Assembly: GCF_009602705.1 (NCBI RefSeq)
Contig: NZ_VSWH01000001.1
Location: 3,955,001-4,019,000 of the forward strand
Length of the DNA: 64,000 nt
From: Chryseobacterium vaccae
GTDB taxonomy: Bacteria > Bacteroidota > Bacteroidia > Flavobacteriales > Weeksellaceae
Direction: 5' to 3'
Shown here piece by piece: positions 32,810 to 41,678 of this stretch. How positions within the stretch are numbered: position 1 is the first letter of the stretch; each line of letters begins with the position of its first letter. Under the pieces are notes generated by a model. It searched no databases. It was not told the DNA's origin and was given only the letters and a program-made list of their open reading frames with translations. Both the position numbers and the translations under genes were made by a program.

Positions 32810-34063
32810 TTAATTTAAAAGGGGGAAAAAGATCGTGATAGTAATTCCCTGGTCTGTATTATTTTCAACTGAAATTTTCCATCCATGCTGCTGGACGATT
32901 TTCTTTACATAAAATAATCCTAATCCGAAACCAGTGACCTCATCGCTCTTTTGGGTACTCACCCTGTAAAATTTATCAAAAATATGAGGAATATTTTTAG
33001 CAGGAATCCCCATTCCATTGTCTTTAAACTTTAAATATAAACCTTTTGAATCTTTATGAGATGAAATGGTAATCTCGGGGTGCTTTTCACAATACTTCAC
33101 AGAGTTGTCTAAAATGTTGTATATGATGTTGGTAAAGTGGAATTCATCCGCCATTACAGATACATTATTTTCAATATCTACACGAATGCTGAGGTTTTCA
33201 TTCTTTTGTTCTATAGTCTCTGCAATTTCCTGAACAAACGGAAGCAGTATGATCTTCTGAAGCTTTAATGATAGTCCTGAAGTATCAGTTCTGGCAATAT
33301 TCAATATTTTCTCAATATGGCTGTTGAGCTTGTGGCTTTGGTTGATGATAATGGAAGTATACGTCTGAAGTTTGGTGTTCTCCTGTATCGCATTCTGTTT
33401 GTTGAGTGCTTCTGAAGCAAGAAGAATAGATGACAGCGGAGTCTTGAACTCGTGGGTCATATTATTGATGAAATCGCGTTGCAACTCAGAGAATTTTTTC
33501 TGCTGAATAATGGTATAGATGGAATAGACATATACTAAAAGAATGATAATGAGAGCAAACGTGAGTAAATACCAGAACCTTAACGAGCTGATCAGATAAG
33601 TGGTTTTATCCGGAAATCGTATGGAAAAATAATACGTCAGATTCTTATGTTTTGGAAAACTAATCCCTTTATTATTGGAGCTTTCCTGATTTTTAGGAAT
33701 GTATTTTCCATAAATCATTTTATCGCTGTGGCAGTTGTATAAGGCATATACATAATCGGTATTGATCTGAAAGCGGTTAAATTCCGTCTTCAGGTAATGT
33801 TCAAGAACTACAGGGTGAAATTCATTGTTAATATTAACCACATAGTAATCATTAGCGATATTCTGTACCGGGTTTTCAGTGAAAGACGTTTTCCCTTCGG
33901 ATAATTTCTCCACGACCTCCAGTAAAGCAATATTTACTTTTTGATTAAATTTTTTATCCTCAAGGTTATAAGCCTGGCGGGTCCAGAGAAGCTGGGCTAT
34001 TAAAATCCCGATAATAGCAACAAACCCGAGCGTTATAATAATATTGAGTCTTTTTATTTCCAT
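32810..34063 (-). CDS. Sensor histidine kinase (two-component pair 1)
   Basis: 417 residues. Two membrane helices (about 7-26 and 160-185) flank a sensor domain of 130 residues. No HAMP domain is evident, and the H-box NNMTHEFKTPLSSILLASEAL follows. The ATPase part has an N-box (NIIYNILDNSVKYC), G1 (FKDNGMGIPAKNI) and G2 (GFGLGLFYVKKIV). A TTG at 34075 is in frame, but the ATG at 34063 is preferred. It is related to the kinase at 43189 (same layout; similar H-box THEFKTP versus SHEFKTP). The signal is unknown. Confidence 0.92.
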   Translation of the reverse strand: MEIKRLNIIITLGFVAIIGILIAQLLWTRQAYNLEDKKFNQKVNIALLEVVEKLSEGKTSFTENPVQNIANDYYVVNINNEFHPVVLEHYLKTEFNRFQINTDYVYALYNCHSDKMIYGKYIPKNQESSNNKGISFPKHKNLTYYFSIRFPDKTTYLISSLRFWYLLTFALIIILLVYVYSIYTIIQQKKFSELQRDFINNMTHEFKTPLSSILLASEALNKQNAIQENTKLQTYTSIIINQSHKLNSHIEKILNIARTDTSGLSLKLQKIILLPFVQEIAETIEQKNENLSIRVDIENNVSVMADEFHFTNIIYNILDNSVKYCEKHPEITISSHKDSKGLYLKFKDNGMGIPAKNIPHIFDKFYRVSTQKSDEVTGFGLGLFYVKKIVQQHGWKISVENNTDQGITITIFFPLLN

Positions 34064-34108
34064 TTTCCTAAACAATATTATCTAAAAATATCTATATATC
34101 TTTTATCA

Positions 34109-34147
34109 TTAACAACTCGTTAACAAATGTTTGATAGCAGTTAACAA
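34109..34147. promoter_or_regulatory. Direct-repeat box, probable binding site of pair 1 regulator
   Basis: TTAACAA at 34109-34115, 34120-34126 and 34141-34147, with a weaker TTGATAG at 34131. The first two are 11 bases apart, and the last is two turns further. OmpR/PhoB regulators bind such tandem repeats. It sits 20 bases before a -7 box (34168-34175) of the divergent gene. Confidence 0.55.
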
Positions 34148-34167
34148 CTTCTGTCGGTTTTCCGCTC

Positions 34168-34175
34168 TATATTTG
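34168..34175 (+). promoter_or_regulatory. -7 box of the DUF1573 gene
   Basis: TATATTTG, an exact TAnnTTTG, 57 bases before the start codon. No TTTG lies 19 bases upstream; the TTAACAA boxes take that place, suggesting activation by the regulator. Confidence 0.5.
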
Positions 34176-34232
34176 TTATACCAAAAATAAATAAAGAATT
34201 CCTTTGATCTTTTAACTATAAAATTTATATAC

Positions 34233-34643
34233 ATGAAAAAATTAACTATCTCTGCACTTTTGGCTGTTTTTGCCTTCTCTCCGTTTTATGCTAATGTATC
34301 GGCTACAGAAAACCCTGCTGTGGTAAAAATGATTGCAGATGCTGTTAAATGGAAATCAGAATCTATTGATGTTGGAAATATTCCTCAGGGAAAACCAAAG
34401 TTAATCAGATTTGAATTTACCAACACTACTTCAAAGCCAATCATTATTGAGAATGTAGCACCATCATGTGGATGCACAACCGCAGATTACACCAAAGAAC
34501 CTATTGCGCCAGGGAAAAAAGGGTTTGTAGAAGCAAGCTATAATGCAGCAGCAGCGGGCCCATTTATCAAAAACGTAAATGTAACGACAAGCGACAGTAA
34601 AACTCCTAAAACACTTTCATTTAAAGGAGTGGTTGTTGCATAA
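34233..34643 (+). CDS. DUF1573 (ASH-like) exported protein
   Basis: 136 residues with a signal peptide (ISALLAVFAFSPFYANVSA). The DUF1573 beta-sandwich follows: SIDVGNIPQGKPKLIRFEFTNT, KPIIIENVAPSCGCTTADYTKEPIAPGKKGFVEASYNA, and TSDSKTPKTLSFKGVV. The NVAPSCGCTTADY pair of Cys is the family hallmark. Periplasmic; function unknown. It is divergent from the kinase gene of pair 1 and shares the regulatory region, so it may be the target of that pair. It is followed by a terminator. Confidence 0.9.
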   Translation: MKKLTISALLAVFAFSPFYANVSATENPAVVKMIADAVKWKSESIDVGNIPQGKPKLIRFEFTNTTSKPIIIENVAPSCGCTTADYTKEPIAPGKKGFVEASYNAAAAGPFIKNVNVTTSDSKTPKTLSFKGVVVA

Positions 34644-34665
34644 TTAATTTTTAAAACAATAAAAC

Positions 34666-34697
34666 AAAGCTGTTTCACAACAATGAAACGGCTTTTT
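34666..34697 (+). terminator. Terminator after DUF1573 gene
   Basis: AAAGCTGTTTCA (34666-34677) pairs with TGAAACGGCTTT (34684-34695; one T.G) and ends in T residues. Confidence 0.8.
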
Positions 34698-34869
34698 GTT
34701 TTAATTATACCGTCGTTATTATCTCCCGCATAATTTTTAAAATCAACCGCAAGAATAATTGTATTAAATTTACATAGTAAGCATTTAGCGATCTCATGTT
34801 TATTTTATAGCTGCTCTGATATGGTCTGTAGAATCTACGTGATAAACTGTATTTAAAATAATAACATTT

Positions 34870-35751
34870 ATGAATATGTACACACAACCAATGCTGCGTG
34901 AAGGCGCATTGAAAGATAAAGTAGCTATTGTAACAGGAGGCGGAAGCGGACTGGGAAAAGCGATGACTAAATATTTTCTGGAGCTGGGAGCCAAAGTGGT
35001 AATCACTTCCCGCAACCTTGAAAAACTCCAGGCTACTGCGAAAGAACTGGAAGAAGAAACCGGTGGAAAAGTGCTTTCCGTATCCTGTGACGTCAGAAAC
35101 TGGGATGAGGTAGAAGCTATGAAAGAAGCAGCTTTAAAAGAATTCGGAAGAATTGATATTTTATTGAACAATGCAGCAGGAAATTTTATTTCCCCAACCG
35201 AAAGACTGACACATTCTGCATTTGATTCTATCCTGGATATTGTTTTAAAAGGAACCAAGAACTGTACACTATCTATAGGAAAACACTGGATTGATTCTAA
35301 AACGCCGGGAACCGTTCTGAATATTGTGACAACATATGCGTGGACAGGTTCTGCTTATGTAGTTCCTTCAGCATGTGCCAAAGCAGGAGTTCTGGCTATG
35401 ACAAGATCGCTTGCCGTAGAGTGGGCAAAATATGGAATCCGCTTCAACGCCATCGCACCGGGACCTTTCCCTACCAAAGGAGCATGGGACAGGCTGCTTC
35501 CGGGAGATCTTCAGGAAAAATTCGATATGAGGAAAAAAGTTCCTTTAAGAAGAGTAGGTGAACATCAGGAGCTGGCCAACCTTGCGGCCTATCTGGTTTC
35601 AGATTATTCGGCTTATATGAATGGAGAAGTCGTGACAATAGATGGCGGAGAATGGCTGCAGGGAGCAGGAGAGTTTAATATGCTTGAAGATATTCCTAAG
35701 GAAATGTGGGATGCCCTTGAAGCAATGATCAAGGCAAAAAAATCCAATTAA
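34870..35751 (+). CDS. SDR oxidoreductase, 2,4-dienoyl-CoA reductase-like
   Basis: 293 residues. NAD(P)-binding Rossmann motif TGGGSGLGKAM (about 24-34), NNAAGNF (about 102-108), and the catalytic section TTYAWTGSAYVVPSACAKAGV. In that section the usual YxxxK is replaced by SxxxK, just as in DECR-type reductases. IAPGPFPTKGAW and EVVTIDGGEWL complete the pattern. It probably reduces dienoyl-CoA during breakdown of polyunsaturated fatty acids. It begins METNMYTQP-like with MNMYTQPMLREGAL, which fits the DECR family start. Single gene with its own terminator. The exact substrate is inferred from the active-site pattern. Confidence 0.88.
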   Translation: MNMYTQPMLREGALKDKVAIVTGGGSGLGKAMTKYFLELGAKVVITSRNLEKLQATAKELEEETGGKVLSVSCDVRNWDEVEAMKEAALKEFGRIDILLNNAAGNFISPTERLTHSAFDSILDIVLKGTKNCTLSIGKHWIDSKTPGTVLNIVTTYAWTGSAYVVPSACAKAGVLAMTRSLAVEWAKYGIRFNAIAPGPFPTKGAWDRLLPGDLQEKFDMRKKVPLRRVGEHQELANLAAYLVSDYSAYMNGEVVTIDGGEWLQGAGEFNMLEDIPKEMWDALEAMIKAKKSN

Positions 35752-35769
35752 AATAAAAATAAACTAAAA

Positions 35770-35802
35770 AAGATCCCGGAGTGTAACGATTCCGGGATTT
35801 TT
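35770..35802 (+). terminator. Terminator after SDR gene
   Basis: GATCCCGGA (35772-35780) pairs with TCCGGGATT (35791-35799, one G.T) and is followed by T residues. Confidence 0.85.
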
Positions 35803-35838
35803 TATAACTTATACCCTGAATTTACTAAATTTTTTCAA

Positions 35839-37776
35839 ATGAATTTTAAGCTCCCAGGTCTTGTTGCTGCGGCTGCAGTTTTTCTTTTATCAGGAACAGC
35901 CTTAGCACAAGAAGCTCCAAAATACAGTTATGTAGAAGCATTTAAACCTTTCTTTTATCCACAGACAGGAACAGAAACCCGGTCTGCAAGCGGACAGCCC
36001 GGGCATGCCTATTGGCAGAACTCTGCAGATTACAACCTGAATGTTTCACTGAATGAAACCAAAAACGAAATTTCCGGTACCGCTGAAATTACCTATACCA
36101 ATAACAGCCCTGATAAATTAGGGTTTCTCTGGCTGCAGCTGGATCAGAACCTGTTTGCAGAAGATTCCAGAGGAAATGCTTTGGTTCCGCTTTCGGGAAG
36201 CCGAAACGGAGCCCGTGGCGAAAAACTGGAGGGAGGTTATAAGATCAAATCCGTAAAACTGGACGGAAAAGAAGTAAAATATACCATTATGGACACCCGG
36301 ATGCAGATTGACCTTCCAAATGAACTTAAAGCCAAAGGAGGTAAAGCTAAAATTGCCATCGAATATTCATTTATCTCTCCTGAATACGGTTCTGACAGGA
36401 TGGGAGTTCAGAAAACCAAAAATGGTAAAATCTTTACCATGGCACAATGGTATCCGAGAATGTGCGTGTATGATGACGTAATGGGCTGGAATACCCTGCC
36501 TTATCTTGGAGCATCAGAGTTTTATCTGGAATACGGGAATATTACAGCCAATATAACCGTTCCTGCCAATCATTATGTAGTAGCTTCCGGAGAACTTCTG
36601 AATGCTAAAGATGTTTACAGCAAAGAAGAGAATAACCGCTGGCAGCAGGCAAAGGACAGCGATAAAACAGTAATGATCCGTACAGAATCCGAGATCGGAA
36701 AAAATCAGACTTCAGGAACAAAAACATGGAAGTTTAAAATTGAACAGACCCGTGATTTTGCCTGGGCTTCTTCACCTGCATTCATTCTGGATGCTGCAAA
36801 AATAAACCTTCCGAGCGGTAAAAAATCACTGGCTATATCAGCTTATCCTGCTGAAAGCGGAGGAGAGAAAGCCTGGGGCAGATCTACGGAATATACAAAG
36901 GCTGCTATAGAGCATTATTCTCAAAAATGGTATGAATATACTTATCCTGCGGCCACTAATGTTGCAGGAAACGAAGGAGGAATGGAATATCCGGGAATTG
37001 TGTTCTGCCATATGGATTCTGCAGGAGAAGATCTTTGGGGAGTAACAGATCATGAATTCGGGCACAACTGGTTCCCAATGATCGTTGGTTCAAATGAAAG
37101 GCTTTTTGCCTGGATGGATGAAGGTTTCAACACCTTTATTAATGAGTTATCCACAAAAGCATTCAACAATGGGGAATACTATAAAAAGAAAGACCTGGCC
37201 AGAACCGGAAGTTTCATGATGGGGGATAACCTGGAACCTGTGATGGTAGGTCCTGATAACATGAAAGAAAGAAGCATCGGAGCTTTGGCTTACTATAAAC
37301 CGGGGCTTGGGCTTGAAATTTTAAGGGAGGCCGTTTTGGGACCTGAAAAATTTGACAAAGCTTTTAAAACCTATATTGATCGCTGGGCCTTCAAACATCC
37401 TACCCCTTGGGATTTCTTCCATACAATGGAAAACGTTTCCGGAGAGGAACTCAGCTGGTTCTGGAGAGGATGGTTTATCAACAAATGGAAGATTGATCAG
37501 TCGGTGAAAGAGGTAAAATATGTCAATGGTGATTTTAAAAACGGAGCGCAGATTACCGTTGAAAACCTGGGACAGCTGCCAATGCCAACGACCGTTCAGT
37601 TAAAATTCAAAGACGGAACCAAACAAACTGTAAAAATTCCTGTTGAAATCTGGAAACGAAATACAGAATGGACCTTCAGAGTTAATTCCACTAAAGAAAT
37701 TACGGAAGTAATGCTGGATCCGGATTCCGTAGTTCCGGACGTCAATACTAAAAACAATACCTGGACACCGGCATAA
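35839..37776 (+). CDS. M1 family metallopeptidase, exported (paralog 1)
   Basis: 645 residues with a signal peptide ending at TALAQ (about residue 24). The N-terminal beta domain spans about 60-290. The zinc site is H405-E-F-G-H409 with E428 in [15 protein letters not shown], the canonical HExxH-18-E. The exopeptidase motif reads NEGGMEYPG rather than GxMEN. These Bacteroidota M1 enzymes act in the periplasm or outside the cell; most have unknown substrates. A close relative (also HExxH) lies at 47098. The start overlaps the end of a weak T-rich region; its terminator is at 37816. Confidence 0.93.
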   Translation: MNFKLPGLVAAAAVFLLSGTALAQEAPKYSYVEAFKPFFYPQTGTETRSASGQPGHAYWQNSADYNLNVSLNETKNEISGTAEITYTNNSPDKLGFLWLQLDQNLFAEDSRGNALVPLSGSRNGARGEKLEGGYKIKSVKLDGKEVKYTIMDTRMQIDLPNELKAKGGKAKIAIEYSFISPEYGSDRMGVQKTKNGKIFTMAQWYPRMCVYDDVMGWNTLPYLGASEFYLEYGNITANITVPANHYVVASGELLNAKDVYSKEENNRWQQAKDSDKTVMIRTESEIGKNQTSGTKTWKFKIEQTRDFAWASSPAFILDAAKINLPSGKKSLAISAYPAESGGEKAWGRSTEYTKAAIEHYSQKWYEYTYPAATNVAGNEGGMEYPGIVFCHMDSAGEDLWGVTDHEFGHNWFPMIVGSNERLFAWMDEGFNTFINELSTKAFNNGEYYKKKDLARTGSFMMGDNLEPVMVGPDNMKERSIGALAYYKPGLGLEILREAVLGPEKFDKAFKTYIDRWAFKHPTPWDFFHTMENVSGEELSWFWRGWFINKWKIDQSVKEVKYVNGDFKNGAQITVENLGQLPMPTTVQLKFKDGTKQTVKIPVEIWKRNTEWTFRVNSTKEITEVMLDPDSVVPDVNTKNNTWTPA

Positions 37777-37815
37777 ATATTCTGCTGGTATAGGATAAGA
37801 ATATATCAATGATCA

Positions 37816-37856
37816 AAAGCCTGAGCTTCACAACCGTGAACTCAGGCTTTTATTTT
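37816..37856 (+). terminator. Terminator after M1 gene 1
   Basis: AAAGCCTGAG (37816-37825) pairs with CTCAGGCTTT (37841-37850). The TTCAC/GTGAA pair extends the stem inside, and a T run follows. It isolates the DUF2589 cluster from the M1 gene. Confidence 0.88.
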
Positions 37857-37918
37857 TTAGGGTGTTTTTCCGGGGCAGATCGAGGGGTTTTCCTGTAGTG
37901 TTTTGATTATTAGTGGGA

Positions 37919-37926
37919 TAATTTTG
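37919..37926 (+). promoter_or_regulatory. -7 box upstream of the DUF2589 cluster
   Basis: TAATTTTG, an exact TAnnTTTG match, 31 bases before the DUF2589 start. A TTTTG is at 37901-37905, but the 13-base gap is shorter than the usual 19, so an activator or altered spacing is possible. Confidence 0.45.
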
Positions 37927-37957
37927 CCCCACAGTATTAATTTAAAAACAAAAGAAC

Positions 37958-38845
37958 ATGGAAACATTAAAATCGGTGCTTGAAGCAAGCCACACCAAAA
38001 AAACAAAAAATGAGCTGATCGACCTTCTGTCAGGAGTAGAAAAAGTTCTTACTCCGGCAGTTTACGAAAAAGTTTCAGGAATAGAGACTTCAGAATTGGC
38101 AACCCTTACCAATAAAGAGCTCTTGAATATCGTGGAGGATTTCAAAAAGAATTATGATGAAAAGTGGGAAAAATCTTTTTCCGGAGCATCTGCAGAACTT
38201 ATGAAGCTTATTGCCGGTAAAATGGCTGCCGATGAAGAGATTTTCAAAACTTCAGACGCTGCCAGCGCAGATTTTGCTGCAGAACTGGGAAGTATTGATT
38301 TTGCCACCATTATCGGCGGACCTTTGGATGCCTGCGTAAAAGCACAGTCTAATGCCTCTATTGCTACCGTTAATTTCATCAATGAAGTAGGTTTTGAGCT
38401 TACAGATCCTGCCAATGCAGCCAGTCCGAAAAAACTGAGAATGGCAGAATTTAAATACAAAAAAAATATTCCGAATCCGGATTTTAAACCTGATGAGGCG
38501 GTAAGCGCAACTAATCCTAAGACTATTCCTGATGATGTGGAAATCACAGTGCCTTTTATTGCGCTGCTGAACGTTCCAAGCTTTAGAATTGAAACCTGTG
38601 AGGTAGATTTTAACGTTAAACTTAATTCGACTTACACCAAAGATGTAAGTGATGAATTTGGAATCAATGCCGGAGTTTCCGGAGGATGGGGACCTGTAAA
38701 ATTCAAAGTGGATGTTTCATACAAAAGAACTTCCAGTACAGGAATTAAAGTGGAAAAAGAATACTCTCTGGGAGTAAAAGTACGGGCTACCAATGATGAA
38801 ATGCCGGCAGGACTTGAAAAAGTTCTTGGACTTCTTTCACAATAA
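37958..38845 (+). CDS. DUF2589 family protein
   Basis: 295 residues with no signal peptide. The first 95 residues are helical (LKSVLEASHTKKTKNELIDLL). The DUF2589 part begins near 107 with LGSIDFATIIGGPLDACVKAQSNASIATVNFI. It continues with a beta-rich half: VPFIALLNVPSFRIETCEVDFNVKLNS, GGWGPVKFKVDVSYKRTSSTG, EKEYSLGVKVRATNDEMPAGLEKVL. DUF2589 has no known activity to me. The amphipathic beta strands would suit assembly or membrane contact, but this is only an idea. It heads a five-gene operon with two unknown genes, a cytosolic protease and a propeptide-like protein. Confidence 0.83.
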   Translation: METLKSVLEASHTKKTKNELIDLLSGVEKVLTPAVYEKVSGIETSELATLTNKELLNIVEDFKKNYDEKWEKSFSGASAELMKLIAGKMAADEEIFKTSDAASADFAAELGSIDFATIIGGPLDACVKAQSNASIATVNFINEVGFELTDPANAASPKKLRMAEFKYKKNIPNPDFKPDEAVSATNPKTIPDDVEITVPFIALLNVPSFRIETCEVDFNVKLNSTYTKDVSDEFGINAGVSGGWGPVKFKVDVSYKRTSSTGIKVEKEYSLGVKVRATNDEMPAGLEKVLGLLSQ

Positions 38846-38859
38846 CAATTTTTACGAAA

Positions 38860-39558
38860 ATGATCAAATTATCAGATTACCTGGATTATCTCAATAACGA
38901 GATAATTCAGGCTCGTAAAAAAGCTGATGAGAATGCTGTTCTTATTGCAAAAGAATATGCCAAGCATGAGTACCTTAAATATTTTAAGGTTCCACGTTAT
39001 GCCCTGCCCAGTGTAAAGATGGATATTCCCATTAAGATTACCGATATAGATTCGGCTCCCAAATACAATTTTAAGCTGAACCAGGATCAGTTTGTCTCGG
39101 AAATGAACGAAAGAATCCAGCTGGTGAATAAAGAGAAAAAACTGAATATTCCTGTAATTACCAAAAGACAGATTCAGACGGAAGAATTTAAAACATTGTT
39201 CAGTAAACTGGAAAAGAACGACCAGAAGTTCGGGAAGCTGCCTGCCAATGAAGTGCTTAAACTGGATCTCAGAAACAGAATAAAAGTTCTCAATAGCGGA
39301 ATTTTCCGCCCTCAGGACGGAACAGGAGAAGAGGAAATTGATGAGCTGAAAGAAATCTTTTCAAAGGTTTTACTGAATAAATATACACTGGTGAATGCAA
39401 AGCTGAACAACATTTACATAGATCCCAATACATCAGCAGCAGAAGATAAAGACAAATTATTCATCAACCTTCATGTGGAAATGGAGGAAGAAGGAATAAG
39501 GATTGTGTCATACAAAGATAAAGACGGCAACGAAATAGAACAGATAACTTTTGAATAA
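38860..39558 (+). CDS. Unknown protein, partner of DUF2589
   Basis: 232 residues, cytosolic by lack of signal, starting 14 bases after DUF2589. The N-terminal half is helical (SDYLDYLNNEIIQARKKADENAVLIAKEYAKHEYL) followed by FKVPRYALPSVKMDIPIKI, a pattern I know only as a companion of DUF2589 genes. The C-terminus has beta pattern DKLFINLHVEMEEEGIRIVSYKD. No catalytic motif was found. Its stop overlaps the next start by one base (TAATG), so the two are translationally coupled. Confidence 0.7.
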   Translation: MIKLSDYLDYLNNEIIQARKKADENAVLIAKEYAKHEYLKYFKVPRYALPSVKMDIPIKITDIDSAPKYNFKLNQDQFVSEMNERIQLVNKEKKLNIPVITKRQIQTEEFKTLFSKLEKNDQKFGKLPANEVLKLDLRNRIKVLNSGIFRPQDGTGEEEIDELKEIFSKVLLNKYTLVNAKLNNIYIDPNTSAAEDKDKLFINLHVEMEEEGIRIVSYKDKDGNEIEQITFE

Positions 39559-40136
39559 TGCAGGAACTTATTCATTACACCGTACAGAAAATCAAAAAAC
39601 TTCTCGAGCATTTCAATGAAGTTCAGGCTTTATACCTGTCAAAATCGTTTGACTTTGATGCCCGGCTGGAAGCTTTTCTCAACGAGGTTCTGGAATATTT
39701 CCGTACAAAAGGAAGTACCACTCATGAATCTGAAGTTTTGAAGATCATGAGTATGGTTGCAACCGTGAAAAGAAGCTTTAATCCCATAAAAATGGAGAAA
39801 ATAACGGCTGGAAAACGTGATCTTCTCTGGGGATTTTCATTCAATGGAATGGAAAGTATTTATGACATTCTGATGGAAATATACGCTAAGGAAAACAAAA
39901 AGCTGGACGATGCGGAAGAACTTATTTCCGGAATCATTGTTTCACTATACCAGAACGGGATTCTGGATGATGAAAAACTGAAGGAAATGGATTCTGTTTC
40001 GAAGATTGAAAGTTTCTGGACCTCACTGGTAACACAGAATACAGCCATCTCCGGAATTAATAAGAAGCTCAGACTAACCATTATTCCGGAAGATATTTTC
40101 CTCATTCTGGAAAAAATATTTCAGAAGTTAATTTAA
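39558..40136 (+). CDS. Unknown helical protein in the DUF2589 cluster
   Basis: 192 residues, almost all helical, cytosolic. MQELIHYTVQKIKKLLEHFNEV opens the protein. A mid region LLWGFSFNGMESIYDILMEIYAKENKK and the C-terminal LRLTIIPEDIFLILEKIF are the best-conserved-looking parts. I find no domain. The TAATG overlap with the gene before, and the 12-base gap before the protease gene, put it in the same transcript. Confidence 0.68.
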   Translation: MQELIHYTVQKIKKLLEHFNEVQALYLSKSFDFDARLEAFLNEVLEYFRTKGSTTHESEVLKIMSMVATVKRSFNPIKMEKITAGKRDLLWGFSFNGMESIYDILMEIYAKENKKLDDAEELISGIIVSLYQNGILDDEKLKEMDSVSKIESFWTSLVTQNTAISGINKKLRLTIIPEDIFLILEKIFQKLI

Positions 40137-40148
40137 AAAAAGATCATT

Positions 40149-41405
40149 ATGGAAACCGGAAGATATATTGTGCTGCTGAAAGACCAGCAGAAAGCATCGC
40201 TCAAAAAAATTGAGAAAGAGCTGGAAGTAAATATTACCTCTTCAGAACTTCTTTCCAAAGAAAACCGTGCTTATGATATTATTGATCAGGATAACAGTGT
40301 ACTGTACAAAAACCTGGGAGTCCTCGTTGTGGAGAATATGGATGAAGAGCAATTGAAAAGTGCGGTGAAAAACGCATCAAACTCTATTGTTTATTATGAA
40401 AAAGAACGGGAGTTTTTCCCGGCAGATGAATTACAGCTGATCAATGAACTTAAAAAACAGTCAGCTGGAATCGCAGAAAAAATTTCAGAACTTGAAAAAT
40501 ACATGACCAATAAACCATTGCCACAAAAGTCTTTGGTTGAAATGGAATGGGGTTTGAAAGCTATCGGACTGGAAAATGCTCAATATTCTGGAAAGGGTAT
40601 TGATATCTGTATACTGGATACAGGTCTTCAGCTTTCTCATTCTGATTTTTCATCCCGGGAAATTGAAGGTAAATCCTTCATTGACGGAGAAGACTGGAAC
40701 AGAGATCCCAACGGGCATGGTACCCACTGTGCAGGTGTTGCTTCAGGAAATATCCGAAATGACATCGGAAAACGTTACGGAATTGCCAAAGACTGCAATC
40801 TGAAAATTGCGAAAGTACTGTCAGATAGCGGAAGGGGCACTACGAGCAGTGTGATTGATGCGATAGACTGGGCTATTACGAAAAAGTTCAGGATCCTGTC
40901 TCTTTCACTGGCTGCTCCTGTAAAACTTAATGATTCACCTTCAGTTCTTTTTGAAACGATAGGGGAAAGAGCATTGGAAAATAACTGTCTTATCATAGCT
41001 GCGGCAGGAAATGATAGCAGCAGACCGCAGATTCCGCAGCCCGTTTCAATGCCGGCCAATTCAAAATCTATCATGGCGGTTGCAGCAATTGACGGACAGA
41101 TGAAGGTGGCCAGGTTTTCAAATGCAGGACTTAATCCTTCAACAGGAGGCAATGTCAATGTCTGTGCTCCCGGAGTGGATATTGTAAGTACTTATCCTAA
41201 AAATTCAAAAAATAAAAATAATCTGTATTATGCTATGAGCGGAACCAGTATGGCTGCCCCTCATGTTACCGGGCTTGCGGCTTTGTATATGGAACAGTTT
41301 CCGGATAAATCGGCAAAAGAAATCTGGGAACTTATTGAAAAGAAAGCCAGACCTATCGAAGGCATAAAATACAGAGACATAGGAAACGGTTTAATACAGA
41401 TATAA
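40149..41405 (+). CDS. Cytosolic S8 subtilisin-like protease
   Basis: 418 residues. The N-terminal part (about 1-90) looks like a propeptide of inhibitor I9 type: RYIVLLKDQQKASLKKIEKEL and YKNLGVLVVENM. The S8 domain follows with D157 in ICILDTGLQLSHSDF, H190 in DPNGHGTHCAG, the oxyanion Asn 288 in AAAGNDS, and S367 in SGTSMAAPH. All catalytic residues are intact. No signal peptide or Tat motif is present, which is unusual for a subtilase next to cytosolic genes. It likely acts inside the cell on its operon partners or in response to a signal; this is inference. The next gene, 2 bases on, resembles its own propeptide. Confidence 0.9.
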   Translation: METGRYIVLLKDQQKASLKKIEKELEVNITSSELLSKENRAYDIIDQDNSVLYKNLGVLVVENMDEEQLKSAVKNASNSIVYYEKEREFFPADELQLINELKKQSAGIAEKISELEKYMTNKPLPQKSLVEMEWGLKAIGLENAQYSGKGIDICILDTGLQLSHSDFSSREIEGKSFIDGEDWNRDPNGHGTHCAGVASGNIRNDIGKRYGIAKDCNLKIAKVLSDSGRGTTSSVIDAIDWAITKKFRILSLSLAAPVKLNDSPSVLFETIGERALENNCLIIAAAGNDSSRPQIPQPVSMPANSKSIMAVAAIDGQMKVARFSNAGLNPSTGGNVNVCAPGVDIVSTYPKNSKNKNNLYYAMSGTSMAAPHVTGLAALYMEQFPDKSAKEIWELIEKKARPIEGIKYRDIGNGLIQI

Positions 41406-41407
41406 AT

Positions 41408-41611
41408 ATGATCACCTACCTTGCTGTTTTAAAGAAAGATATAAATTTAAAAAAACTTGAAGCGCTCCTCAAAACTAAAGCAATCATGCTTACTGCTCAT
41501 TATAAAACCATAGGGGTTGTAAAGCTTGAAAGTGAGCTGCCGTTTTTGAAAACTGAATTTCAGGATTATTTTATATCTATAGAAGAAGAAAAAGATAATT
41601 TAACAATATAA
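41408..41611 (+). CDS. Small stand-alone I9/propeptide-like protein
   Basis: 67 residues beginning 2 bases after the protease stop, cytosolic. The sequence TYLAVLKKDINLKKLEALLK followed by HYKTIGVVKLES aligns by eye with the first 65 residues of the neighbouring protease (RYIVLLKDQQKASLKKIEKEL ... YKNLGVLVVE). It is thus probably a free-standing homolog of the propeptide, of the kind that can fold or inhibit subtilases. No other domain. Proposed as an inhibitor or chaperone of the protease; not proven. Confidence 0.65.
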   Translation: MITYLAVLKKDINLKKLEALLKTKAIMLTAHYKTIGVVKLESELPFLKTEFQDYFISIEEEKDNLTI

Positions 41612-41625
41612 TCATATCAATAAAG

Positions 41626-41655
41626 CTTCCCTGTCGCAGAGAAGTTTTATTTTTG
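41626..41655 (+). terminator. Terminator after the DUF2589 cluster
   Basis: CTTCCCTG (41626-41633) pairs with CAGAGAAG (41637-41644) with one mismatch and is followed by a T-rich tail. The tail also contains TATTTTTG (41648-41655), an exact -7 match that may serve the next gene. Confidence 0.55.
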
Positions 41656-41678
41656 TCTCTTATTGATAAAATAAGCTT

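Noticed and set aside
37958..38845. DUF2589 protein as a bacterial gasdermin
   Set aside because: Length and partner protease are suggestive, but the sequence pattern is DUF2589 and does not look like gasdermin; kept only as an analogy.
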